Positions 12,246 to 23,516 are shown, counted from the stretch's first letter. The stretch: 64,000 bases of DNA from Paulinella micropora (GCA_019918135.1 WBZZ01002577.1:80001-144000), one strand, 5' to 3'. Numbers and translations: made by a program. Notes: a model not told the origin generated them from the sequence alone.

Positions 12246-15017
12246 ATGCCCAAATCCTCGAAAAAGAAGCGCGGCGACGATGGCGAGGAGGGAGAAGAAA
12301 AGAAGTTCGCGCTGGGGCTCCGGCAGAAAGTAGACGTGGCGCGCTTGGAGCACATCGCGACGCTGGAATGCATCCGGCCCGAGGAGGAGGAGACCGTGAA
12401 GAAGATGCTCGCTGCACACAAGAGCTCGGTCTGGGCGGACGTGCAGTACGTGGAAGGCAAGAAGTTCACTGGGGCCAGGCTCTGGGCTGCTTCTTCCGTG
12501 GGCCTGGTCAGCAAATGGATCTGCAGACTGGTAGCGGGGGCTCTGTACGAATGGCTGGATATCAAGAACGCCTGCTGTACTCTGCTGATCCAAATGATGG
12601 CCCAGAACGACATTGCGGTGCCTGAGATGGTCAGACGCTACGTGGACGGCCAGCGCGACGCTATGATCTCCGAGCTCCTGGCCGAGCTGGGGCGGCAGGA
12701 CGACAAGACCAACCGCAAGTGGGGCAAGGAGGTTTTCTTGAGCGTTATTAACAACAGGGCGGTGCTAGGTGTGGACCAGCTGGACTGCCCCATCCTGCGC
12801 AAATGGAAGCAGGCCTGGGAAAACGTCATACCTCGTTTTGCGAAGCTGGCGGACTACGCAGAGATCTGGGAACACGTACAGGGTCGAGCCGACAAACACA
12901 ACAAGAAAGGCACCTTTATCGCCTACGTGTGGCAGACGGCCGAACGACGGATCATGGAAGCAGTCGTGTCGTTCTTCCACTCCATCAAAGACGCCAGCAA
13001 CCATCGCATCTACTCGGTCGGAGTGTGGAAACACGACGAAATTGGAGTGCACAAGCTGGCCAGCGGCGAGAAAATCATGACGGACGATATGCTGGTACGC
13101 GTCAAGGACCATGTCAAGACCACCACTGGCTTCGAGGTGGAATTCCACTCCGACGACTGTTCGCCTACAGACGAGGATTGGGACAAATACTACAGCAAGC
13201 AGGCCCTGCACCTGCTGCCAGTAACGAGGACCGCTGCAAGCACCTGCTGATCATGCACGCGCTCGAGCGCAAGCATGTTCGCTTCGACGGCGACGTTCTG
13301 CAGCCCCACGGCTCTATCCCGGCGTCTACGTCAAGAGCGCGGCCAGCTTCAACGACTATATCAACAACGTGTTGCGCAACGAGGTTTGTTACACAGAGAA
13401 GATGTCCCGTGCCTCTGCTCTCCGCGAGTGGTTCGAAGTGGTTACTCACCCGCGCTTCCGGGTGCTGTCCAAGGAAGAGATCCAGAGCAACTGGATCAGC
13501 TTTCGGAACTGCACGTTCGACATCCACTCGTGTATGATCTACACTTGGGGGGAACTGGCACGAGAAGGCAAAGAGCCCCCTTTTACGGACCATTACTATG
13601 ACCGCGAAATCGATTTTGCTAAGCTGGCAGGGACTGCGGAACACCCGGAAGACGAGTGGCTGACTCCGCTGTGGACCAAGTTGTTGCGGTACCAACTGTC
13701 TCAGCCCATGACAGAGTTCATGGAAGTCAGCTTGGGTCGGCTTCAGTACCCCGTGGCACTTACGACGACTGGCAAGGCATCCTCTACATGGTAGGAGATA
13801 CCCGAACGGGTAAAGGGACTGTGCTCAAGCTTCTGCGCGCCATGAAGCCGAGCCACAAGGTGGGCGCCATGGCAATGTCTACAGAAGGCAAGTTCGGGCT
13901 GGGTGGACTGTACCAGAAGGAGCTTTGTATTATTGATGATATGCCGATTGGCTTCGAGAAGGCGATGGACCAGTCGCTGATGCAGCGCATGGTCAGCGGG
14001 GAGATGGTGCCCATTGAGCTCAAATACAAAACTGGGAAGACTGATCACGTATGGACTGTGCCAATGTGCTGGGCCGGCAACCACGTGGTCAATTACAAAG
14101 ACCACCAGGGCCAGGTCGCCGAGCGATTCCACGTGTTTCGTTTCCGTACCGAGGTGAAAGAGAAGATTCAGGCCTAGCGAAAGACATCATCGAACAAGAG
14201 ATGCCCTACATCCTCATGCGCTGTATCAAGCGGTACAGGGAAAAGGTCGAGGAGCACGGCCGTGCAGACTTCTGGCGGCACGTGGCGCCCGAAGAGCTGC
14301 GAGCCAACAAAAAGATGGTACAGAGCCAGACGAACGTACTGAGCAAGTTCCTTAACGAAGGCAGCACAGAGTTCGGAGTCGAGAAAAAAACTGACTACTT
14401 CACCCCTTGGAAGAAGTTCGAGGACGCCTTTCTAAAGTTCCTGAAGAACGATCAGCGCATTTTTAACGTGAAACTTGACGACATTGGTGACACTGCTCTT
14501 CGCAGGGAGGGCTTCGAGGTGTTCCGTGGCAAAAGCTATGCTAACTTCTGCAAGTACTGCAGTGTGCACAAAGACATGCCTGGCAGCGGTTGTGTGCCCA
14601 ACGGCGAATGTGCTCCGTACGTCTGCTGGATGATTCCGAACGAAGTAAACTGCGGCAACCACTGGAACTCGAACCGCGAACGGCATCCGCGGCCTGAAGC
14701 TGGTGCCTCGAGTGCAATTCGATGGCGATGGTGGGGTCGACGATGGCAAGGGAGGAGAGGCAGTAGACGAGGATGCCTGTGCGATGCAGATGGTGGCGGC
14801 GAACATGGCAGCCGACGCGAACGCAGCCAAGCTGATGATCGCAAAAATCAAGAAAAAGGCTGCCAGGGACGCGCTGCGAGTGGCTGGCAAGCGCAGGAAT
14901 AAGAAAGCAGAGGAAGAACAGGAAAGAAAGAAAAAGAAGCCCCGTCTTGGACTTGGCGAGACAGAGCAGGTGACTGCTGACGCGTGTGTCGAAAAAAAGG
15001 GCGGCCTGAATCAATAA
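12246..15017 (+). pseudogene. TVpol-type DNA polymerase fused to SF3 helicase (frameshifted)
   Basis: Replication protein in two parts. The N-terminal part has the hallmarks of the TVpol family (divergent family A polymerase of virophages and Polinton-like viruses): a motif-A-like DIKNACCTLL near 12558, a glutamine helix FIAYVWQTAERR near 12914, and motif C KHDE near 13030. The C-terminal part is an SF3 helicase: Walker A GDTRTGKGT near 13795, Walker B LCIIDDMP near 13923, sensor CWAGNHVV near 14068. ATG 12246 is preferred because TGTATATTG lies just upstream. The frame changes near 13215, 13310, 13770, 14175 and 14690, so no single frame spans it. A charged, Lys-rich tail ends at 15017. Each break looks like a small indel, so decay or sequencing error are both possible. 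Confidence 0.8.
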
Positions 15018-15148
15018 AACCTTTTAATGTTCTTACAAAGAAAAATTAATAAACAAAAAAAATGTGCCTAAGAAAACATGGGAGCAGCAAGAGGGATTTG
15101 AACTGTGACAATTAAATCTTGTCTGTCTTGTTTTTATCCAATTGAGCC

Positions 15149-15490
15149 ATGCAACCAGACACACAGACTTCTACTAAAGATAACTCGCTGCTATTTGTGG
15201 CCGGTTGCCTGCCGGCCCGTTTCTTACTTGCAACAGCGGCAATTAACTCGACCGGCCCGACCAAAGACAAATTGCGACTACTTTCGCTCGTGCCGGCAGC
15301 CGTCTGGTTATCAGGCGCGATGAACAAGCAAGAAGAAGGTTTCCTGGGCGGCAAAGTGTGGTGGGCCGAGAACCGTGTGATTCACGGGATTCTTTATTTG
15401 ATTTTTGCAGCTACTGGAAAAGGAGAACTGCTTTTTACAGATGCCGTGCTGGCTACCTACTTTGGCTTCCAGCATTTTAGCAGAGAATGA
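15149..15490 (+). CDS. Small membrane protein, conserved giant-virus type
   Basis: 113 residues with about three hydrophobic segments (roughly 12-30, 44-58, 75-92). The signature GKVWWAENRVIHGILYLIFA contains the WW...R..H...Y pattern that I associate with a small multi-pass membrane protein widespread in Nucleocytoviricota; its function is not known. The end DAVLATYFGFQHF also fits. It sits between the polymerase-helicase and the ribonucleotide reductase large subunit on the same strand. Assignment is from pattern memory and needs a profile search. Confidence 0.55.
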   Translation: MQPDTQTSTKDNSLLFVAGCLPARFLLATAAINSTGPTKDKLRLLSLVPAAVWLSGAMNKQEEGFLGGKVWWAENRVIHGILYLIFAATGKGELLFTDAVLATYFGFQHFSRE

Positions 15491-15529
15491 TTTTTTTTCT
15501 CTTGTGCCATTAATGCAAGCACGCGCGAA

Positions 15530-17776
15530 ATGCAAGTCCGAAAAGAGATGGCTCTTTGGAGCCCGTGTCTTTTGACAAAGTGCTTCGCAGAGTCTCTCTC
15601 CTCGCAACTGATCTGCCAGGCGCGAGCGCGGTCGAGGTGGCCCGACAAACAATTGCTGGCATACGACAGGGGATTTCGACCTCTGAATTGGATGGACTCG
15701 CCGCCTCGAGCTGTGCGGCGTTGGCCTCGTACCACCCTGACTATGCACTGCTCGGTGGCAGAATCGTCGCTAGTGACCTCCAAAAAGTTGTCCGTCACGT
15801 TTCGGGACGCGATGGACCGTCTGCGCCTATCGCTGGTGCCCAGCTTTTCGGTGTTTGTCGACAAGCACGCAGGCCGCTTTAAACGAGACAGTTATGCCCG
15901 AAAGAGACCTCAATTTCGACTACTTCGGAATCAGCACGCTCAAGCAGGGCTACCTTCTCAGAGACGCGACGACAAGATTTGCGAGACGCCGCAATACTTG
16001 TACATGCGAATTCGCGGTGGCGCTTCACCACAGCCCGGAAGAAAGCGACGACATTGTCTTGCGCAAGATACGCGAGACCTACAATCTCTTATCTGCTGGC
16101 CTGTACAGCCATGCTTCGCCAACTATGTTCAACGCCGGCTGTGCCGGAACCAGCAGCTGGCTTCGTGTTTCCTGTTGCCGGTTCGAGAAGACAGTCTCAC
16201 AGGATCTTCGAAACCGTGAAGGACTGCGCTGTCATTTCAAAACACGCAGGAGGTATTGGTTGTACATCGGCAACGTGCGAGCAGCAGGCAGCAGGATCTA
16301 CGGGACGGGGGGCAGGTCGGGGGGGTTGTACCGCTTGCCCGCGTTCTCAATGAAAGCCTCGCGTTTTGCGGATCAGAGTGGCGCAGGAAAGGAGCTTTTG
16401 CTGTGTACATGCCTCCGTGGCACAAGGACATCTTCGATTTCTTGCACTTCGCCAGAATACAGGTGCGGCGGAAACAAGGGCGCGTGACTTGTTTACAGCG
16501 CTGATGATACCCGACCTGTTTATGCAACGAGTGCGCGATGACGGTGACTGCACGTTATTTTGTCCGACCGAGGTGCCGGGACTAGATGAGTGCTGGGGCA
16601 AGTTCTGGGAATCGAGGCTACACACGCCGAGAAAACACAACAGGGCCAAAAGTGAAGGCCAGGCACCTGTGGTCTGCCATCTTAAATCACAAATTGAGAC
16701 TGGCACACCGTACATCATTTACCGAGACCACGCCAACGCGAAAAGCAATCAGCAGCATAGTGGCACTTATCAGAATTCAAATTTATGCGCGGAGATCATG
16801 GAAGTGAGCTCGTCCGAAGAGACGCCGTCTGTAACCTTGCGTCGCTATTGTCTGCCCCGTTTTGTCACAGAGACAAGAAAGTCGACATCAGCCTCCTCCA
16901 CTCTGTCACGTCGTAGTGCCGTGCGCAATCTCGATCGGATCATCGACCAACCACGTACCCCGTCCCCGAGGCTAAAATGTCTAACTTGGAGCACAGGCCA
17001 GTTGGGCTGGGCATCTGCGGCCTGGCAGACCTGTTCATGATCTTGGGACTTAGCTTTTGAGAGCCCCGAAGCCGCCGCTCTGAATGACCGTCATGCGCGA
17101 GAATCTATTTGCTGCGATCACTGCCAGCGTAGAATTCGCCAAAGAAAAGGGTACTACCCGGCGTTCGAAGGTAGCCCCGCTTCACAGGGCAAGCTGCAGC
17201 CGGACCTCTGGGGCGTGGAGCGCTCGACTGACAGATGGGTAAAGCTCAAGGCAGACATCAAGGCCCATGGCTTGCGCAACAGCCTCTTGATCGCGCTCAT
17301 GCCACGGCTAGCACCTCTCAGATCTTGGAGTGAACGAGAGCTTTGAACCAATTTTTAGCAATCTTATGGTCAGACGTACTTTGGCAGGGGAGCACACACT
17401 GCTTTATCCGATACTTGGTAAGAGCCTCGAAAGTAGGGGCTCTGGACTCCCGCGGTCAGAGCGCAGCTCCTGGCAAACGACGGGTCTGTCCAGACATGCA
17501 TCGGTACCAGATGACATAAAACAGGTGTACAAGACGGTCTGGGAAGTGCCGATGAAGACGCAACTGCAACTCTCTGCGCTGCGCGGGCCTTACGTGTGCC
17601 AGTCCCAGAGCCTCAACGTCTACTTAGCTAACGCGACCGAGCGCAAGCTGTCTTCGTCTCATTTCTTTGCCTGGGAATCGGGCCTAAAGACCGGTTGCTA
17701 CTACCTCCGAACCAAGGCAGCCACTAGTGCCAAGCAGTCGTGTACAGGTGATGTATGTGTCATGTGTACAGTTTAA
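15530..17776 (+). pseudogene. Ribonucleotide reductase large subunit (class I), heavily frameshifted
   Basis: Reduces ribonucleotides to deoxyribonucleotides together with the small subunit encoded at 39242-40218. Fragments in changing frames follow the order of class I large subunits: an ATP-cone-like start (RDGSLEPVSFDKVLRR), LNFDYFGISTLKQGYLLRD, ETYNLLSAGLYSHASPTMFN, AVISKHAGGIG, MPPWHKDIFDFL, RARDLFTALMIPDLFMQRV, KSNQQHSGTYQNSNLCAEI, QVYKTVWEVPMK, QSQSLNVYLA and GLKTGCYYLRT. The C-terminus ends CVMCTV, matching the redox-active Cys pair expected at the tail. At least eight frame changes occur over 2.2 kb, the densest damage in the window. Because all parts are present and collinear, the break is recent or technical. 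Confidence 0.85.
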
Positions 17777-17787
17777 TTAAACCAAAT

Positions 17788-18513
17788 CTACAGACAAGTC
17801 CATAGCACTGGCGCCGCCCTCGCCGCTTTCGTCGCCGGACAGGGACACTCCCAAACCTCCTTTTCTGAGAGGTCTTGGTCCGGGTAGCCCATCCCGTCAT
17901 CTTGTTTGCGAACCTGCAAAACGCGCCAACTGAGCGTCACTTTCTCGCCCTTGCTGCAGAGCGCCGTCGCCTGCACCACCGCTCGCACCACGTCGCCCTT
18001 TTGCAGCGTGGAGACATCTCCGCCCCCGAGGAACCGAGCTCCTGTCACTGTGACGGTCAGACGCGGTGCCCAGGCGCGGTCGGACTTCTGGCTCGTGCGA
18101 AGCCGTGTGCAGGGCTGGTAGGCAGCACGCACCTGCTCGTCGCTCTTGGCCATGGGGCCCGCTCGCTTCATCGAGGGAAGAACCTTGTCGCGCTGTTCCA
18201 CCACGAGCTCGGCAACCCGGTCGTCAACAGAACGTAACATTTTGTACGCCTGCAGCACCGTGCCAAACTGTTGCGCGTGCTTGAAGTCAAGGTCAATCGT
18301 TGTTTTCGCCGACTTGTTGCCTTGGTCGTACGTGCTCGGGTCCCAGGCAAGTTGCATAGCGGGTAGAACCAGCGTTAGGCTCTTCTCGCCGTAGCACAAA
18401 TTTGAGAAGATGGACCCGTACGCGCTTCGTGGCTGATCCGACAGGCGGAGCTTTTTCGGGTCGGTGGCATGGTCAAAGGCCCTCACTTCGTTGTTGCCTA
18501 CGACGATGGACAT
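17788..18513 (-). CDS. Probable ssDNA-binding protein (OB-fold type)
   Basis: About 241 residues from the ATG at 18513. A start at 18579 is possible, but a TATA-like stretch (TGTATATCTCC on the minus strand) sits about 35 bases before 18513. The layout resembles single-stranded DNA-binding proteins of large eukaryotic DNA viruses: a conserved N-terminal core (YGSIFSNLCYGEKSLTLVLP), a central helical section, then RAWAPRLTVTVTGARF and KGDVVRAVVQATALCS, typical of an OB-fold strand pattern. It converges with the reductase gene and diverges from the PCNA-like gene, in a block of replication genes. The family assignment is tentative. Confidence 0.45.
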   Translation of the reverse strand: MSIVVGNNEVRAFDHATDPKKLRLSDQPRSAYGSIFSNLCYGEKSLTLVLPAMQLAWDPSTYDQGNKSAKTTIDLDFKHAQQFGTVLQAYKMLRSVDDRVAELVVEQRDKVLPSMKRAGPMAKSDEQVRAAYQPCTRLRTSQKSDRAWAPRLTVTVTGARFLGGGDVSTLQKGDVVRAVVQATALCSKGEKVTLSWRVLQVRKQDDGMGYPDQDLSEKEVWECPCPATKAARAAPVLWTCL

Positions 18514-18651
18514 TGGTTGAATTCTGGCCCGGCTCTCTCTCTCAAAGGGAGATATACACGCGACTTCTTTTAACATCAAACTTCAAATGGCGACCGTTGG
18601 AAACCAAAAAAAGGGAAACGGAAATAAGCGCGACGATTACTCGGCCAAAAA

Positions 18652-19621
18652 ATGAGCTACCGCTTTCTGTGGAGGTCCAAGTCCAACGGCACTGCTTTCC
18701 GCCGGGCACTCGACTCGCTGTCGCCTCTGCTGCTGGAGGCGAGGGTGGAAGTGACCGCCGAAAAGCTTGTCCTCTGCAGCGCGGCCGACGGGCTCGTTGC
18801 TGTGCCCTTTCTCTCGGGCACCGCAAATAACGGCGACTATGTCTCGCTCTCGTGCCCAAAATGCGTATTTTCGCTCGATTTGAAAGAACTGTCTTGCTGG
18901 CTGAGCACGTTTCGCGAGGGCATGACTTTGGAACTGTCCGTCGCAGTCGACAACAGGCTTTGCGTAAAGTTTTACAACGAAGCCAAATCTTTCGAGCATT
19001 ACTCGGACCTGACATCGCTGCTCGTGTCCCAGGAGGCGGCTTTTTTGCCCACGACCGACTGGACCAATGTCGATCGCCTCGTCGAAGTCTCTGGCCCGGC
19101 CCTTAATGCCGTGATCCGTCATCATTCCAAATCCAATTCGCACTGCCGATTGTTCGTGGAAAGGGACAGGCTCTGCACCGAATCCTCCCTACGGGCGGTG
19201 GACGCAAGTCGGCTGGCACGCACTTCACTTGGCGGCATCGCTCTGGTCGCGGAGGACAAGGAATCGCTGTTGCGCTCTGACCTGTCGAAGGCACCTACCG
19301 AGGCCGGCGAGTGTGTCTACGCCCTTGAAGTCTGCAAGAAAGTGCTTAAAAGTTGTGCATTTCAGGAGAAAAAGACGGGCAGGGTGCTGGTCGGCGCTAC
19401 ACAGAACGTGCTACACCTCGTCTTCAAGCGGGACGGCGGTCCGTGGCTCAAGTACACGATTCTGGCCGACGCCCATGAACCGCCCGCCCCCTCTGCCCGT
19501 GCTGGCGCCGCTCCTCCTGACCAACGACAGCGCCGCCGAGGAAGAGAGCCGCCGGCTGATCAAGCGCAAGAAGAAGAAGAACACGAAGCGGAAGAGAGAC
19601 GAATGCCAGGCAGGCGCTTGA
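18652..19621 (+). CDS. PCNA-like sliding clamp, frameshift near the 3' end
   Basis: Clamps tether polymerases to DNA. The N-terminal pattern GTAFRRALDSLSPLLLEARV followed by KLVLCSAADGLVAVPF matches the first PCNA subdomain. The second half (YALEVCKKVLKSCAF, NVLHLVFKRDGGPWLKYTIL) matches the typical end of a PCNA repeat. From 18652 one frame stays open to 19758, but after about 19480 it becomes low-complexity. A neighbouring frame gives a shorter Lys-rich, nuclear-signal-like tail ending at 19621, just before TAATAAAATTC. I favour a single-base frameshift near 19480. The divergent neighbour is the ssDNA-binding-like gene. Overall similarity to PCNA is moderate. Confidence 0.55.
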
Positions 19622-20035
19622 GACGTCTCAACATGTACTTGCAACCAGCGAGCTTGCTAATAAAATTCTTTTGTGTCTCTTTTCGGTGCACCGGTACGTA
19701 CCAATTAGTGACCCGCCCCACGGCCCTGAAAGCCGAGATGTCCAGAGGCCCCCCGTAGTCTACTAGCTCGTGGCGTGGCGGTGCAGGTTGAATTAACTGC
19801 TTGTGCAGATTGACTCTTAGGAACGAGTGCAACAGGTCCAATGCACTTGAACGCAGCGTCGGGCGATACCATAGTCCGCGAACGCGGCCGCACAGCCTAT
19901 AGTGCAAAAGTGGCCCCAGACGAACAGCTCTTCGTCCGCGTGAGCTATCGGCAAGCTCCACCATTTGCCGTCGTCTCGCGCGCAGCCGTACGAGCAATGC
20001 AAACACTTGCCCTTATAAGACTGTGTGCCCTCCAT
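19560..20035 (-). pseudogene. VLTF2-like late transcription factor (A1L type), frameshifted
   Basis: Poxvirus A1L/VLTF2 relatives switch on late genes. From 20035 the first frame carries a treble-clef-like zinc motif: CLHC, then WSLPIAHADEELFVWGHFCT and IGCAAAFADYG. After about 19860 the protein continues in another frame with LDLLHSFLR and IQPAPPRHELVDYGGPL, where AP.R..L..yGG is the family signature. The two pieces are collinear and complementary, so the gene has one frameshift. It converges on the PCNA-like gene and overlaps its tail. The next gene, divergent, is VLTF3-like. Confidence 0.7.
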
Positions 20036-20167
20036 GCTTTTTTTGTGTATGTGTGTGTGTCACTGGTGACTCCTCCCTCTCTTGTACTTCAAACATCAAA
20101 CATTAACGCTCGCGGTTCAAGACCTGTTTTCACTTTTCTCGGCGGCCGGCCTTTCATTTCTGTGTAC

Positions 20168-21069
20168 ATGTCCTGCGACCACGTCTGGACCTTCAGTCTC
20201 GCGACCACGGGCACGTATTGTTCACGGTGTGGAGAGGTCAAGACAGAACACGAGCTGTACACGTCGCAATGCTGGCTAGTCAACGGGCAGATGCCCCGAG
20301 AGCAATCGGCCCCTCCCAGACACATGGGCTACACCCGTCTGAGCAGGTTCAGACAGATCACGCGCGAGACGTTCAACCTGCGTGGGGTGAACCAGTCTGC
20401 CAGTTCTGTCAGCCCGGCCTTGTTAGCGCTGGCACGGCGCCTGACCCACAAGTGGAGGGCACAGAACCCGACGCCCGCTCGCCTCGCGTACATCTGGCGC
20501 AGAGAGAAGCTAGGCCCGTTAACTACAGACAAAGCCAGCCAGCTGTGCCACCTGCTCGGCTGCGGCCGGAGCCGGCGGGAGCCGAGCAAAGAGACGCTGG
20601 AAGAGCTGGAACGCCTCTTCAAAAAAGTCGACGCCTGCTGGCCCCGAGTGCTAGAGAGGCTGCGGCAGAGGCACGGGTGGACGAGAAGGTCGCTTTTTCT
20701 TGCACTGTTTTTCTTTTTATCTCTGTCTTGTTTTAGATGTTTCGTCAATTATCAAACGTTACTGCGGGCGCTCTTGCTGCTTCTGAACGAAGAAGAGCTG
20801 GCGGCGCAAGTGCAGGAGCTGAAACAAGCCGAATCGCGCCACCGTCAGTCGGCGATGTTCGCTCTGGTTTGCGAAGAACAGGGCTGGGATTTCATCCCCT
20901 TATGTGGTTCACTGAACGGAAGCGGCCTCGCAAGACCGCTCGCGAGCCATCTTTTAAGTGGCCCTCACGCCAAGAAGAAGAAAAAGAAAAAGAAAAAAAA
21001 AAAAAGATGCCGGCCGCGGGTGTTGTGGTTACTGCTGAAAAAACAAATCTTGTGTCCTATAGTCTTTAA
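20168..21069 (+). CDS. VLTF3-like late transcription factor with an intron
   Basis: Poxvirus A2L/VLTF3 family. The start CDHVW...YCSRCGEVK is a zinc-ribbon-like N-terminus. Then come YTRLSRFRQITRETFNLRGV, the helix LARRLTHKWRAQNPTPARLA, and LEELERLFKKVDACWPRV. After the intron at 20689-20736 the protein resumes with CFVNYQTLLRALLLLL and ends MFALVCEEQGWDFIPL, the expected VLTF3 C-terminus. Leaving the 48-base intron in would insert a Phe/Leu-rich segment into the conserved core. The true 3' end is uncertain: after the GWDFIP motif one frame runs to 21069 and another to 21136, both through a Lys-rich A-tract. Confidence 0.75.
20689..20736 (+). other. Predicted 48-nt spliceosomal intron in VLTF3-like gene
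   Basis: Begins GTCGCTTTTTC and ends TGTTTTAG, with an almost pure pyrimidine interior. Removal joins ACGAGAAG to ATGTTTCGTC and restores the conserved spacing before the NYQTLL helix. Length is a multiple of three, so the unspliced frame stays open. Confidence 0.65.
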
Positions 21070-21075
21070 AAGGAA
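21041..21075 (+). promoter_or_regulatory. A-tract plus ATCTTGT intergenic motif
   Basis: AAAAAACAAATCTTGTGTCC lies directly before the recombinase start. It matches the A-tract/ATCTTGT motif found between structural genes at 30337, 32217, 33168 and 35045. Confidence 0.5.
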
Positions 21076-23447
21076 ATGGCGAAATGGGTTGCGAGCGGCC
21101 GGCTTGGCGCGGAGCCCAACCACCGCCCGGTCGTGACAATCGACCCCAAGCCACCCCGGGAGGTGATCGACGCTTTTAACAAAACCATGCTCGAGGAGAT
21201 ACGTTCCGGTCAGAAGCCGGTGCCGGTCTGGCCGGAACGCCTGCCGCTCAAGACCAAAATGAGCGCCGCGGAATGGGTGGAGTTGCGGGACAATTTCGTG
21301 GCCAGCCTCGCTGAGCTGCGGCAAAATTACCGAGACCAGGTGCTCGACCGCATGCACCTCTGTGCGCTCGGCGTGGACCCGGCCCTGCACGAGCCCTCTC
21401 CAATTCTTGCCAAGATTATTGCAGAGCGCCGGGGTCGCTGGTCGGAATTCTTGACCAAAGAAAACAGCAATGACCGGCAGTATGTGCACCTGCTGTACGC
21501 AAACAGCGGCTTGGACAAGTCAAAGCTGCTCAAGAAAAACAAGGCCTCGGAGATGAACTTTATCATTGTAGAGAAAGAGGGCGGCGGCCTGCTTTTCCCT
21601 GCCAGCTCCGCCGACGTGGTAGGCCGCAAGACCACCACGCTGCGCAAAGTCCTGTTCGGCGACGAGGACGGGTGGATCAAATCGATTGTGACCAAGAGCG
21701 AGGGGCCTTTCCCTACGTGCCTGCTGGCCTTCTGTGCGACTCTGTTGAGGCTACGGCGAGATGTAGAGCAGTTTCTGTCGTTCATCAATGATATGGTAGA
21801 TGCGGCCAGGCCAGGGCTAAGTTCACGCAGCGGAGACTACACTGCCTTTATAGTCGGGTGGCTGATATTGGCCTCGCAGAAAGAGATACAAGACAAATCT
21901 AGACAGCCCTCGCGCTGCGTCTGGGGAGAGGACTTCGTGAAGCAATGGTTCACGGAAGGAGGCAGCTACTTTCGCGACAAGGACGTGCACACCGAAACGG
22001 CTATGCAGACTAGCAAAGCGACCATGGCCAGCCTCAAGAAGAGGCATGTGCTCTACTTGGACCCCTGGTGCGCGTTTTTGGACGAGCTCTACCGAGCCAT
22101 GCTCGCAGAGGCAGACTGCTTCGAGGACCCGGAGGCCAAGCGCGTTAACGACGGCCCCTTTGCGCCCAGCGAGAGGCACCCGCTGTGGGCCCTGCAGTCC
22201 TTTCTGTTGCTGTCTGTCCTCGGCTGCCGAATGTCCGAGCTGTGGCGTTTTAGCGAATTTGGCCCGGTGGAGGACGATCAGTATATAACGTTTACGGAGA
22301 TCGGCCGCAAAAAGCACGTCCTGCAGCACCGGGCGGCGAAGAAGGGAGCAGACCCCCGAAGGGACCCGGACGACCAGAGTGATTACCAAGACTCTATCTA
22401 CGTCGGCAAGCCCATTGCTCTGCCCACGGCCTCCTCGGCCGGGGTGCTGAGAATCTACCGGCACCTGATCTTTGGATTGAAAACCACTTTAAGCACAGAG
22501 CCAAGATGGCCCCCGGGGCTAGCATGCTGCTCAAGGGCGACAGGCCCAAGTCGGACTACTTGAGCTGGACGACGCACCGCGCAGAGATACTAGCCCAAGA
22601 GGACGACCAGCCCATTGCCATGCCACCGACCAAGAAGATGAAGCATAGCACGTTGCCATGGATGAAAAGCTTGGTGAACGCGGGCAACAAGAAGAACACT
22701 GACCGGCCCAGCCAAGTGATGCCCAACACGGAAGTGAGCGCGGCCGTGAGAGGCGGAGGCTTTAAAAACACGTTCCATGACCTAACACGCCTCTTTCAGG
22801 AGCGCTCCAAGAGCGAATTCCTCATTTCTCATCCTCACCTGCTGCGCGCTATTTACGCTAACGTGGCCTGGGAGCTCTACGGCAACCATTCGCTCGTGGC
22901 CCGGCCGGTGTTTCTTAGCCGGGTTCTGGGTCATTCACTCGAGTACGAAAGCAAAGAAGAAGCGCTCGGCAATCTCAAGACGCAGGTATGCTTGTAATGT
23001 CTGCACTTTGTCTTTTACTAAGATGTTTCTTTTTGGCGTTGGCAGCTTTTTTATGACAAGGTCAAGGTAGTGAGCAGGGCCGTGCCGTCCCTGTCGGAGC
23101 CGGACTTGCTCAGGATTGTGCAAGCCATTGTGGACCAGGGCGAAAGGCTGGCCTCGGACTACGCACGGGTCCTGGGCGAGCTCAAGTACGTGATCCCGCC
23201 CACGCTTAAACAGCTGCCCCGCGAGACCAAAGTCGAACGGTTACGCCGGCAGGCCGTGGAATTTTTCGCGGCACATTTGCAGCACACGGCCAACGAACTG
23301 CGCCGGCCCAGTTTTTGGCGCGGAACGCTCGATTCCATTTTTTCCGTGAAGGCTTCTTACCGTTTCGCTAGTCATGCCGCTGCGGCCCTTGATACGGCTG
23401 ATCCTACACCAGCCGCTCGGATCACGCGGTTTATACAATTGTGCTAA
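21076..23447 (+). CDS. Tyrosine recombinase/integrase, one intron and one frameshift
   Basis: Probable integrase of element A. The N-terminal ~370 residues hold a DNA-binding-type core. The catalytic domain has LLLSVLGCRMSELWRFSE (first Arg) and IGRKKHVL (Lys). It also has SHPHLLRAIYANVA (H-x-x-R) and SRVLGHSLEYES (second His). The frame opened at 21076 degrades after about 22465 and the next piece continues from about 22480 in another frame, a single-base type break. A 60-base intron (22986-23045) interrupts the gene, and exon 2 begins LFYDKVKVV, placing the likely nucleophilic Tyr at 23052-23054. The C-terminal ~130 residues are of unknown role. Position of the Tyr is inferred from family spacing. 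Confidence 0.75.
22986..23045 (+). other. Predicted 60-nt spliceosomal intron in the recombinase
   Basis: Begins GTATGC, contains TACTAAG (branch-point-like) 24 bases before the end, and ends TTGGCAG. Retention adds an in-frame TAA within eight codons. Removal joins LGNLKTQ to LFYDKVKVV, supplying the otherwise missing Tyr. Confidence 0.75.
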
Positions 23448-23475
23448 GAGTTTCAAGAATTAAAAAGCTCAGAAC

Positions 23476-23496
23476 TCGACTTTTACTGAAAGTCGA
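23476..23496 (+). terminator. Hairpin after the recombinase gene
   Basis: TCGACTTT at 23476-23483 pairs with AAAGTCGA at 23489-23496 around a 5-base loop, 29 bases after the recombinase stop. Could be a 3'-end signal or a regulatory site of the next gene. Confidence 0.4.
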
Positions 23497-23516
23497 AAGT
23501 GAAAAGAAGCAAGCAG

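Noticed and set aside
15530..17776. Host ribonucleotide reductase gene unrelated to the element
   Set aside because: It lies between the terminal repeats, is compactly flanked by viral genes, and the partner subunit is in the same element; a tree would be needed to settle the origin.
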